Assembly: GCA_014607495.2 (NCBI GenBank)
Contig: CP053159.1
Span: 11,105,501 to 11,169,500 of the forward strand
DNA: 64,000 nucleotides
Reading direction: 5' to 3'
DNA from: Carposina sasakii
Taxonomy: Eukaryota > Arthropoda > Insecta > Lepidoptera > Carposinidae
Shown here piece after piece: positions 1 through 25,957 of this stretch. The number at the start of each line of letters is the position of its first letter. Positions within the stretch are counted from its first letter, which is position 1. The translations under genes and the position numbers were made by a program. The notes beneath the pieces were generated by a model that saw only the letters and a list, made by a program, of their open reading frames with translations, was not told the origin of the DNA and ran no database searches.

Positions 1-99
1 TATTAATAAATATTGGACTGAGACAAAGTAATGCTGATCAGTGGCGGCGCTAGGCGTCGGCGACCGCCTCGCAAAAGTTTTTAATTATTAAAATTAAGT

Positions 100-235
100 T
101 ATTCATTTTTATAAAATTATTAATTAAAAAAAAGGAAAAAATTCTTCACCTGAGTGGGAATCGAACCCACGACCACTGCAAACCGTGCCAGCCGCTATAA
201 CCACTAACCACCGGGTCAATTACTCGGATGACGAA
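100..235 (-). repeat. tRNA-derived SINE copy
   Basis: The minus strand carries a Pol III B-box (GGTTCGATTCC) in a tRNA-like context, followed by an AT-rich tail containing TTAATAATTTTAT. The same unit recurs at 25032-25123, 40643-40705, 46671-46762 and 46966-47045, so this is a dispersed SINE and not a tRNA gene. This copy is diverged in its 5' half. The rest of 1-534 shows no gene; it may be intron or flank of the WASHC4 locus that follows. Confidence 0.7.
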
Positions 236-534
236 TTTAACCATCTTTTTCTAAATTACATATTGCCAACGTTATTCTTTATCCCGATAGCTATACACTG
301 GCCAAATCTCGGCAAACAAAGCTGAGCCCCTCAAGCACAATGTTTAAAGATGAAACGATCAACCACATCCTAACGGATTATATTCATTTTTATTTATTTT
401 CATACACTTGTAAACCTAATTTCACCGACGTCCACGCGTAGTCTACTTGTGGCCTCGCAAACCTAATTTCGCCGACGTCCACGCGTAGTCTAGCGCCACC
501 ACTTATGCTGATAATATGGTAATTTATGTTTCAG

Positions 535-3092
535 GTTCACAGTGTAGTTGTAGTTGGAACAACTATTTGGTTTCCAGAGCAATTCCTACAGAAATATGCC
601 TCATCTTTTTGTGATAATCATGGAAAGCTGTCACAAACGATGTTAAAAGCGCGTCAATCGTACATCACAAATAGAAAGTTGTCTTTGTCTAGAGATATAA
701 TATCTATTCAAGCCTTAAGTACCCAGTGGATCTTAAAATGGAGGAAATTTTCTCATCAAATCATTACAAAACTAAGTGCATCTGAAATAAGTCTTCATGC
801 TAAAACGTTATTGGAAGGTTTGGATATTGCATCTGGAACTTACCATGTTGTAATCACTTTGATGAACCTACATCTAACCCTGGGAGTGCCTTTATCGAAA
901 AGTTTACTTATGTCAATATTTGAAATCATTGAAATGTTGAAAAGCATAAAGGATGTCATTGTACGAAATGGAAGTCAAATTACCAGTTCTATTAATATGA
1001 CTTTGCAGCATTTATCATTTCAAGCAGTATCAGCAATACAAGGAATTAAGAAAACATTGATGAGTGACAAGAAATATGCCAACAGACTAGATGAGCTCAC
1101 TTGCATTGTCGTAGCTGAGCGAGCTTTAAAGGGCGCTCCAACTCTACAACGTAACATAGCAGCTAATGTAGCTCTAAATTTTGTACCTGACTCTACATAC
1201 ATAGAGATACTCACGTAAAACTTGGAATGCTACTTGAAAAAATGCATAAGTTATCAGAGTTTACCACATCTCTCCAAGACCTATGTAACTGCTCTTGGAT
1301 TTTGTGGCATCAGACTATTATTTCCATCTATTTTGAACAAACTTTAGCACACAGTTATATGCAATGAAATTAAATATTTCTTACTGGTGCTCGAAGATTG
1401 CGTTTTATTACTGCAGAAAACGGACTTATATTTGGTGCCAATAAAGTAAAGAATTTATTGATAAAGCAATGCTCTTATTGGATGAGAATTTAAACAATAC
1501 AATCAAAATATCGAAACGAACTTACGTCTCCATTTCATTCTCATTTACAGTTAGATGCAGTCAATCCTTTCACTGTGGACATGACTAAAAAAGTGATATT
1601 GCTGCTGGACAATTTAAGAGTTTATCGAATCTACATAAGTGCTATACCTACAGTAGAACACTTTTGTCTACCATGTATTACAATTTGACTACAGTTTTTT
1701 ATCAGATTGGAAAACTTATGGTGAATGCGTCAAATGGCTGAATTTAAATTTCAATTTAAAAACTGTTAAAGATGATTTACCAAGACAGACTTTAGAGCAA
1801 GGTTTAGATGTCCTGGAGATTATGCGAAATATTCATATATTTGTTTCTAAATATTTATATAATCTGAATAACCAAATATTTAGAAAAAAAGTAGCAACAA
1901 CAAGCATTTGAATTCCATTAACATACAACACGTTGCAAATTCTATAAGAACTCATGGATCGGTATAATGAATACAACAGTAAATTTTACTTACCAATTTT
2001 TAAAGAAAAAGTTTTTTTACTTTTTCGCAATTTATGTACGACGAGCATATTCAAATCGAGGCTTATCAAGGATCTTAGAAATTTCAAGGAACGGCTGATA
2101 ATAATGAGAATATGTATCAGTTTAAAAATGCGGACAAGTTTAATAAAGGAATTAAAACGCTTGGTACCGCCAACGATGGCCAAAGTTATTTAGACTTGTT
2201 TAGAGATCTCATTAGTCAAATCGGAAACGCGATGGGTTACGTTCGCATGATTCGTTCTGGAGGACGACACTGCTGTTCTGATGCTACCGTGTTTTTACCT
2301 TCACTTGACATTACAAAAGACTTTAACAATAACAGAAGAGAACAAATTGAATAATAAGAGCATTGACAGTGCTGAAATATTAGATCACAATATAAATAAT
2401 CTCGTTACTAACTTTATTCAAGGAACTGAATATTTCAAACTATTAGTGGATGCTTTTGCGCCTGTTTTTCGTAATCCCAAAAATGTACACCTCAAGAACT
2501 TTTTTATAATCATACCTCCATTGACACTTAATTTTGTAGAGCATATGATTTTATCAAAAGATAAAATGTCGAAGAAAAATAAGGAAGGAGCCGCGTTCAC
2601 TGATGACGGTTTTGCTATGGGAATTGCCTATATATTGAAGCTATTAGATCAGGTAATGGTTCGCGTATTTACGTATAATAAGATATAAGTACTGTTAAGT
2701 GATTGAGGTTAGTGTTAAGTCAATAATCCACCTCTTATTCTTTATTGTATACTAGCGGCCGCCCAAGACTTCATCCGCGTAAAAGGAAATTTCGTATCAA
2801 CATTGCACCCGTGTGAAGCCGGGTAATTTTATATTAAAAAAGCGTCATCGTTAAATCTATATTCACACATGTAATATTTTTCCAGGATTCTGAATTTGAT
2901 GAGCTTCATTGGTTTGAATCAGTTTGGAAGTATATAAAGGAAGAAAGACAAAGACTGGAAGAACAAAAGACTAAAGGATCTGTACAGTTACAACAGGCAC
3001 TTGCATTAACGGAAAGAAAGATAAAAACACTCGAGAACGAGTTTAAATTGCTTTACTACAGTCTCACTAGTGCCAGGATATTTTTCAGATGA
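535..3092 (+). pseudogene. WASHC4: WASHC4 (SWIP)-like locus, 3' part, many frameshifts
   Basis: This matches WASH complex subunit 4, a scaffold of the endosomal Arp2/3-activating WASH complex. The first block opens after a TTTCAG acceptor and runs to 1217. The family is then followed in all three frames: [20 protein letters not shown] near 1795-1850, NTTVNFTYQFLKKK near 1972-2013, and [14 protein letters not shown] and [12 protein letters not shown] up to 2652. A 233-bp intron (2653-2885, GT..AG) separates the last exon, 2886-3092, which ends in SARIFFR and a stop. No other intron is seen, so the many frame changes between 1215 and 2290 are single-base indels. It is either a decayed copy or a real gene with assembly errors. 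Retention of an intron argues against a processed retrocopy. Identity is confident; functional status is not. Confidence 0.75.
2745..2850 (-). repeat. Dispersed repeat fragment inside WASHC4 last intron
   Basis: Contains a diverged form of the family ending GTCGCGGGCGTCCACTAG (other copies near 18057, 24487, 49746 and 57748), here reading GCCCAAGACTTCATCCGCGT, next to a CACCCGTGTGAAGCCGGG segment related to that at 22630. It fills most of the short WASHC4 intron. Confidence 0.5.
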
Positions 3093-4064
3093 GTACTAAG
3101 TAGGTAATATGAACCACATTATTTATGTAATAGTATCATGCGATACAAGATTGCTGTACCGCGTAATAAATAATAGTGCTTGACTTATTTTTTTTATTAT
3201 AAAACTTATTATTCAGGCGATGTTATAATAAGTAATATACATATGTAGATTGTTTAAAATTAATTATAATTTATCGAAATATAATGAAATTTGTTAACCT
3301 ATTCATGCCATTTTGAAAATATAACAGTATTGCTATTTTCATACATGAATTAATTATCAAAATCATACCTATCTATAAAATTACAATCCAGTGTCCAAAT
3401 GAGGTAGCAATAAGGCAAGTCCTTTTGGGACAACTGCCTTAGGGCAAAATTGTTTTGTCAGTAGTAGTATGGGCCATACTAAAAAAATCATGTGCATGCG
3501 GATTGAGGGCCCGTGTATTAAAAGGCTTTGAAACTATGCTTAGGATTTAGTACTCATTCTAAAACAATTGTACAGTTACTTTAGGAATTTGTACTTATCG
3601 ATTAAGCGAGTTATAGCCCCGGGTCCTCTGACCGCATATGCCGTCTGTGGGTCCGGCTATGCTATATCGGACCAACTATGGATACTAGAGCAAAAGTATT
3701 TACGCCAAAATGTAATATGAAAATATAATGATAAACAAAATTTTGTACTACATTGTTTTCTTTCAAAACGCTGTCATCTCTTGTAAATATTCGTTCAAAA
3801 CGGGCCCTCAGCCGCACCCATGTTTAACACCATTACAATAAAATCACAACCTTCAGATAATGTTTGAAATGCTATTTGCTGGTAATTAATTAATACAAAT
3901 TTGTACAGGCAAGACGCAGTCGTTTCTTTCTTTTCGTTTAAGTTATTACAATTTTAAAATTCGGGCCTTCAGTTCGCCAGTTGTGTTTTACTTACATTAT
4001 GCTGTATTTCTTACATTAGATTGCAGTTGACCGCACGGCCTACCGCATTCCGGCTAACCGGACA
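3093..4064. other. Intergenic, nothing recognised
   Basis: AT-rich sequence downstream of WASHC4 with no long open frame, no tRNA-like boxes and no repeat that I can match elsewhere in the window. Confidence 0.6.
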
Positions 4065-4530
4065 GTGCGTAAGAGGCCTAATAATTGGTGCACCCTGCTA
4101 TTATTGCAGTCTACTGCTAGACGTAGACCTACTCCAAATCACGCCACAAGGCTCGATCTCCTGTTTCCACCTCTTCAAGTCATAGGTCCACCTGGCCGGA
4201 GGGCGTCTAACGCTACGCTTGCCGAGGCGCGGTCTCCATTCGAGAACCCGGTCTACGACAGATGTGTTTAATTTCGAGACTAATCGAGACCATCAGTTCT
4301 GGGTGTCCTGCCGGATAATCTTGTTTCGGACTTTGTCCAAGCGAGATCCCGAGCATTAACCTTACCTAGCTTTCTGAGTAACATGTAATCGGTGGGCCAG
4401 CCCCGCCATCACGTTCCACGTCTAAGCTACGTAGGTCATGACTGGTAGGACGCACTGATCGAACACCTTGGTCCTTAAGCATTGTGGCAAGGATGATTCA
4501 AAGATATGACGCAACTTCCAAACGCTGCCC
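4065..4530 (-). mobile_element. RTE-type non-LTR retrotransposon, 3' fragment
   Basis: Read on the minus strand, 4530 to 4065 gives pieces typical of the C-terminal part of RTE/BovB-like reverse transcriptases. These include PQCLRTKVFDQCVLPVMTYV followed by VRNKIIRQDTQ and then VLEWRPRLGKRSVRRPPARW. The segment between the last two motifs is deleted and there are stops and frame changes, so the copy is dead and 5'-truncated. Confidence 0.8.
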
Positions 4531-4656
4531 ACCCAAGCTGCACTCTTCTGGTGATTTCCCCCTCGAAGTTGTCTTTTTAACCTCCGACACAAAAACGACT
4601 GGGTGTTATAAGTTTGACGTGTCTGTGTGTGTGTGTAAATGTGTATGTGTCTGTGT

Positions 4657-5150
4657 GGACTTTATGCCAGCTTTATGTCGGAGGCATAACCGCTAATTTT
4701 GAACTGCAAATGGTTATCTTGGCCTGCTGTTGACCGTACGTATGAAATTTTTGATTAAATTTTGCCGCGTCGGTTACCGCTTTTTACCTTTAAAAATACT
4801 TACCTAAATCAAATGATTCCTACCTAATCACAACATTCGTATAAAAAAAAATCACCTATCTAAACAAAATTATATTTATAATTACTGATATAATGTTTTA
4901 AAGTAAGTAGGTATTCAGAATTAAAGTGAAGTAAGCTATTACAATTATATTTGTATAACAATGGGATTGAGGACTTCTTAATGTGTGCTTCTAACGTTAG
5001 GATAATAAATTAGAGCGGTCCCCCGACGCGACAAAATTTAATCAGAAATTTTATACGTAGCAGTAGCATTTTATCAACAGCAGGCCAAGATAACCATTTG
5101 CAGTTCAAAATTAGCGGTTATGCCTCCGACATAAAGGTACAAAGTCCCGA
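4657..5150. mobile_element. Non-autonomous inverted-repeat element (MITE-like)
   Basis: A perfect 62-bp inverted repeat (4672-4733 and 5074-5135) has imperfect extensions outward to about 4657/5150 (GGACTTTRT...) and inward to about 4783/5017. The arms surround about 230 bp of AT-rich sequence without coding potential. No clear target duplication was found. A (GT)n stretch abuts the left end. Confidence 0.75.
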
Positions 5151-5924
5151 GTAGATAGTCTGACATGCTTTAGTTGGTGTGTTAAATATTATTTTTTGCT
5201 TTTTATAGGGTTTAGCATTTTAAACATTTTGTCATAATAATTGCGTACTTTTTTTGGGTCGGGGGTTTATTTAATTTTAAATTAATTTTTTTACCCAAGT
5301 GCAATGTATGCCCAAGGTATAGGTACATTACTTTTGGACACCTTCGATAAAGCCGCTTTTTAACTAATAGTCTCTAAGCTTAAATTACTGATTAAATAAT
5401 TTTCCTTTAAGGTGTTGATATAATTGAGCATTCACTTGTAACAGAACATCGAGTATATTGGGCTGCAAGAAAAAACTTCAATCTAGATTTAAACCGTTTA
5501 TTTGCGCTCTGTTTGACATGACTTTGTATTTATTTAAACAAACTAACATCGGCATGTATGTACCTACAGTAATATGTAGTTGACATGAATCACTGCTCAA
5601 GCTACTCTGGCGACTTGACACACTAGAAGTCACAAATATACTAAGCATCAAATTTCTCGATATAAACTATTAGATAATAAGTACTGCAATAAACATTGAC
5701 TGACTACAAGTACCTATAGTGGATTGCGCGATGTGCACTGTCAATTATAGTATAGGAGACCGCGAAAATCGACCTTCACCGATCTGATAACTCGATGAGA
5801 CATCATTTTTATCAATTATAATTTATCAACAAATATATTGTGACTTGCCTATCAAAAAATATTTAATTAATTTTCATCAATTTGCAGGCAAGCCTATATG
5901 ATTAGTTTTGTAATTAAAATATCA
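5151..5924. other. Intergenic AT-rich, nothing recognised
   Basis: No coding potential or RNA gene seen; low-complexity AT-rich DNA between two repeat elements. Confidence 0.5.
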
Positions 5925-6170
5925 TCATCATCAGTGGACGTAGGCCTCCCCCAGGGCACGCCTCAAGACTGCCATGGGGGGTATTTGTCCATAGTCACCA
6001 CGCTGGGCAGGCGAGTTGGTGACCGCAGTTTGTATTTTGGACTATGTTGTCAACACGGGAGGCGCTGCTGCCCACCTCCCGGAAACCCTTAATCGCCTCG
6101 TACGATACCCACGGGCAGACATGGGGTGGTACGAATTCTACTCTCCCGGCACAACGCGGCATAATTAAGA
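5925..6170 (+). repeat. Dispersed repeat ('GGACGTAGGCCTC' family), copy 1
   Basis: Shares CATCATCATCAGTGGACG-type starts, GGACGTAGGCCTC, GGAAACCCTT, ATACGATACCCA and ATTCTACTCTCCCG with a second copy at 17590-17815. Short fragments of similar sequence occur at 28840-28862 and 41015-41060. It appears to be an old retrotransposon-derived repeat; only the family resemblance is claimed. Confidence 0.6.
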
Positions 6171-6197
6171 TATAATACCTATGATATCAATTTCGAT

Positions 6198-6858
6198 TAG
6201 AGATGGGTCGGATTAGGTAAAAATCGTACCTGTTCCACCTAATACTAATATTTAAAAATTCCTAATCCAAATACATATTCCTAATATTTATGCAGTATGG
6301 CCGTTCCATTACTATTACGTATTAGATAAATACGTAGAATCTTTATACAGTGAATATTTAGTATCGGTTTTCGGTGAATGATCCATTACCTAATAAATAC
6401 CTATGTAGAAAGAATAGTCGTGGAAATAGAAAATATCGTGATAATAGCGAAATGCGCTTTTTATATTAAGTAATTTTTTAAATATTTAGTTAAATTGTTT
6501 TTAGTTTATGTCAAATATTTCGTTTAAATAAAGTATTATAATTTTGTAAAATAAAAGGGAAATAAAGTCGGTCTGACCCCGGATTCGAACCAGGAATATT
6601 TAGTTTCGAGTTCGTCGATTTGCCATTTGCAAAGTTTGTTAGAGATGGTGAAATTTACCTTCGTATTCCAATGATATTGTAGTATTTTTGCTAAATATTA
6701 AAATTGAAACTTATAGTCTAAGCCTTAAAACGGTTGGTTTCTCTTAATGAGATGATATTTTATGCAACATTGGTATTCTATACAACGTATTAGGTATCGA
6801 CTAGTATTGAAAAATACCTAATCCACATACCTATTCCAATATTTATGTCTCATCTCTA
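6198..6858. mobile_element. hAT-type MITE with 8-bp target site duplication
   Basis: The 661-bp element begins TAGAGATG and ends CATCTCTA, perfect short terminal inverted repeats of hAT type. It is flanked by the direct repeat ATTTCGAT (6190-6197 and 6859-6866), the 8-bp duplication typical of hAT transposition. Near-terminal ATTAGGTA motifs recur in inverted orientation. No transposase frame is present, so it is non-autonomous. Confidence 0.85.
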
Positions 6859-6866
6859 ATTTCGAT

Positions 6867-7534
6867 TGGTTAACAGATCGGTGTAGTTACCTATTCACAC
6901 CTATACTGACTTACCTATTCACATCCTTGCTAGGTAGCCATGCACAGAAATAGGTAGGCAAGCCTACCTAGGCATACTCTCTGTGTTAAAAACTATCAGT
7001 TAAGATAAATCTCATTCGGTTATCAAAAGAGTGAAGGTGATGAAAGAAAATTTATAAAAAAAAATAGCTATGAACACTTTTCAATAGGCAAGTCATCATA
7101 GGCATATTTGTTTATAAATTATATTTGATAAGAAATATCTCTTATCGAGTTATCAGATCGGAGAAGGTCGATCTTCCACGTCTCTTGGACTATTATCTAT
7201 TACAAGGTTTTACATGTCGTTTATTACAAAATAATACACTATTTAAAAATTGTTTCTATAAACTAGCAGTTAACTTAACACAGAACAATAATCCGTCACA
7301 TTTATTGTGATATGAAAGACACAAATACTTACTGATAATTACAAGTTTATGTAATGCATTAATTGTTAAGAGTGGTGTTCAATCTGCCATACTACGTTAT
7401 TGACGTGCGCGGTCTGTAAATACATTCATGAAGTGTATAATTATGGGTAGGTCGCCGACTACTTCGTAAACTTAACTAGGCAATAAACAAACGTCCAGAT
7501 ATAACTATCAACTAACACCAAACATAAATCCATA
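6867..7534. other. AT-rich DNA 3' of Prp40, nothing recognised
   Basis: No supported gene. The stretch lies downstream of the Prp40 stop codon (minus strand) and may contain the end of its 3' UTR. Confidence 0.4.
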
Positions 7535-7540
7535 TTTATT
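7535..7540 (-). terminator. Possible Prp40 polyadenylation signal
   Basis: TTTATT on the plus strand reads AATAAA on the minus strand, about 370 bp beyond the Prp40 stop codon. Position is plausible, but such hexamers are common in AT-rich DNA. Confidence 0.25.
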
Positions 7541-7905
7541 ACAGTAAGTAATAACAAAAAGGCCGTTTAATTATACTAGGTATAACCGCATCGGAAAACG
7601 GGACCGTGCGTATACTGTACAACGGGCACACGTTTAAGTATTGCAAATATTCATCCAGGACGCCGGGCGCGAACGAAACATCACTAGTAGTCCAGTGTCG
7701 GCGGTGGGCGGCGGGCGGCGGCGGTCAGCAGGCGAGGGCGGCGGCGCGCGCGCGGGCGCAGGCAGTAGCTGAGGCGGCAGTGCGGGCGGCGGAAGGCGCG
7801 GCAGCGCGCGGCGCAGCAGGCCGCGGCGCCGGCCGGGCGCTAGGGCGGCGCGGCGCCGGGGTACTGGTTGAAGATGTGCACGTGTGTGTGCCGCGCGCCG
7901 CGGGG

Positions 7906-23787
<15,882 letters not shown>

Positions 23788-23946
23788 TTTTTATTTCGTT
23801 AATATACTGCTTACAACATAAATGCTAATTAGTTTCATTTATTTCAGTATATATGTACATATTTCAGATTTAATTTTTATCAACCCACCACCTATATTCT
23901 AAGCCCACCACGAACGAAGTGACAAGAAGCAGTGTTTTTTTAAATT

Positions 23947-24287
23947 AGTTTATCCCGAAGGAAAGGCAAGGGGAACTAAGCCCATACGGCCATTGTCTTT
24001 AGTAAATGATTTCTGAATTTGTGATGGATGATAATGATGATGATAAATGTAAACATCAGGAAAATCCTCAAGAACAAATGTAAAGTTAGTAAAATGAAAT
24101 TAATGCAGAACAACTTACATGGGTCCATGAAGAGATCGTATTCCGGCTAAAGTTTTACTCAGCTAATGTTTTTGAATAAAATTTTATTTATTTATTTATT
24201 TATCTATCATAAATTCAGAAATCATTTACTAAAGACAATGGCTGTATGGGCATAGTTCCCCTTGCCTTTCCTTCGGGATAAACTAAA
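23947..24287. mobile_element. Foldback element made of the 'TTTATCCCGAAGG' repeat
   Basis: The left arm (about 23947-24025) and right arm (about 24205-24287) are a roughly 78-bp inverted repeat beginning TTAGTTTATCCCGAAGGAAA, surrounding about 180 bp. It lies immediately upstream of the Prp40 start exon. Confidence 0.7.
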
Positions 24288-24486
24288 CAAAAAACGGAAT
24301 TTCTAGGGATGGACGATATTGACATCGACATCATAATCGAAAGCCCAACATCGATGTTCGATACATGTCGAAAACCGAGCATCGATGTTGAATAACATCG
24401 GTATTTTGCATTAATTGTCAAAAAAATAAATTACCTACAGTGAAATCATTAGAAATTTATTGAGAAACATATTACAATATTACATA

Positions 24487-24668
24487 TTAGTGGACGCCCA
24501 CGACTTTGTCCGCGTGGAAAAACAAAATGTCGAAATTATCAGGGATAAAAATATTTTCCCGTGATAAAAAGTAGCTTATGTGTTAATCTAGGATGTCAGC
24601 TAACTCCATACCAAATTTTATTAAAATCGCTCTAGCCGTTTTCACGTGAAAGAGTAACAAACATCCAT
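24487..24668 (-). repeat. Dispersed repeat ('GGGCGTCCACTAG' family), minus copy
   Basis: Reverse-complement relative of 18057-18239: TTAGTGGACGCCCACGACTT, AAAATGTCGAAATTATC and a final ATCGCTCTAGCCGTTTTCAC. Confidence 0.65.
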
Positions 24669-25031
24669 CCATCTATCCAAGCATCCATACAGCCATTGTC
24701 TTAGTAAATGATTTCTGAATTTATGATGGATGATATTGATAATGATGAATGGAAACTTTGGGAAAATCCTCAAGAGTAGGTGCAAAATTAGTAAAGATCA
24801 AAAAGAATTGCAGAAACAACAGAGATCGTATTCCGACTAAAGGTTTACTTAGCCTATCTGCATGGTTTTATATCCATGCACACCCACTAAATTCACATCA
24901 CAAGTGAACAAAATATAACTTATCTACCAGAAAACATCACTATACTATTGACTAACTTCAACTAATGTAAATGAAATTCAAATAGAACTTTAACAAACTT
25001 AGGTATATTTAAATTTATAGTATGTAGATAG

Positions 25032-25123
25032 TCAGTGGTTAGAGCACTGACACGCGGAATGCAGAGGTCGTGGGTTCGATTCCCACCCGGGTGAGGATTT
25101 TTTAAATTTCTTTATTAATAATT
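25032..25123 (+). repeat. Full-length 92-bp tRNA-derived SINE with 17-bp target duplication
   Basis: Pol III-like A-box (TGGTTAGAGCACTGA) and B-box (GGTTCGATTCC), then a short AT-rich 3' tail ending TTTATTAATAATT. Flanked by exact direct repeats TTATAGTATGTAGATAG at 25015-25031 and 25124-25140. This defines both ends of the family. Confidence 0.88.
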
Positions 25124-25957
25124 TTATAGTATGTAGATAGTACAATGTCACAATAATTTACAACAGCCTCTGAAATTGAGCTCAGACGCCATCTGAGTCC
25201 TCTCTGCCTGTTTTTTTTTTTTATGAGGTAACAGAATTATATTTACATGTGCCATCGCTACATTAAATCCTTGTTAACACAAAATAGGTTTTATTGTTAA
25301 TCACATAATTTATAAATATTTATCATATTTTCGTAAGTATTTTCGAGAGAAACACCACACAACTAGACATTACACATAATGATAAACGTAGCTTTATTGA
25401 CATATATTTATATATATAAAAAAAACAAAGTAAATAATAATGTAGGCTTACAATACGGACACATGCAAGCCATTTACAAATAAATTTTGATTTTCGCAAG
25501 AAAATTACATCCGCTCCCTTCCAGCTTTTCCTGCCGAATCGAACGACTTATAAGTTCTTTATTTACATACTTACCTACTTTTATTTTCGTCGCAATAGTT
25601 TTCGAAATATTGTATTGCTTTAGAACATGCTCTGGGAACTTGAAAGTTAATATTTTTGAATGTAGATATTATATTATTTGAACTTTGAAGTTTTGAAATG
25701 TTCCGAGAGTAACAATAATTAAAGTTTAGATGTTTTATTCATAATAATATAACATTCATCGATGAGTCGATTATATTGAAGTCAACACATCGATGATTAT
25801 TCACGAGCATCCCTATTCCAACTTTCATTTCACAGATTTCGCACGCTACGCTAATCTTTGACGCTAACCGCCTTGTTTATTTGTTTGCTCCTATTTTAAC
25901 TATTATAGCGAAGACGAAGTGTTAATGCAAGTTGAGTAACGGTATATTTGAGGAAAA

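Larger units (their letters stand above)
24304..25815. mobile_element. Candidate hAT-like non-autonomous element with nested insertions
   Basis: Begins TAGGGATG and ends CATCCCTA. Both subterminal regions are rich in CATCGATG motifs (24338-24405 and 25755-25795). The interior is interrupted by other repeats, including a 92-bp SINE and a fragment of the 'GGGCGTCCACTAG' family. No convincing 8-bp target duplication, so the ends are provisional. Confidence 0.45.

Noticed and set aside
4484..4696. 70-residue plus-strand ORF with a Val/Cys repeat
   Set aside because: Translation of a GT-repeat microsatellite beside the inverted-repeat element.
24304..25815. Firm hAT assignment with target duplication
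   Set aside because: TAGGGATG/CATCCCTA ends are present, but the flanking 8-mers (GGAATTTC and TTCCAACT) do not match, so it is kept only as a low-confidence candidate.
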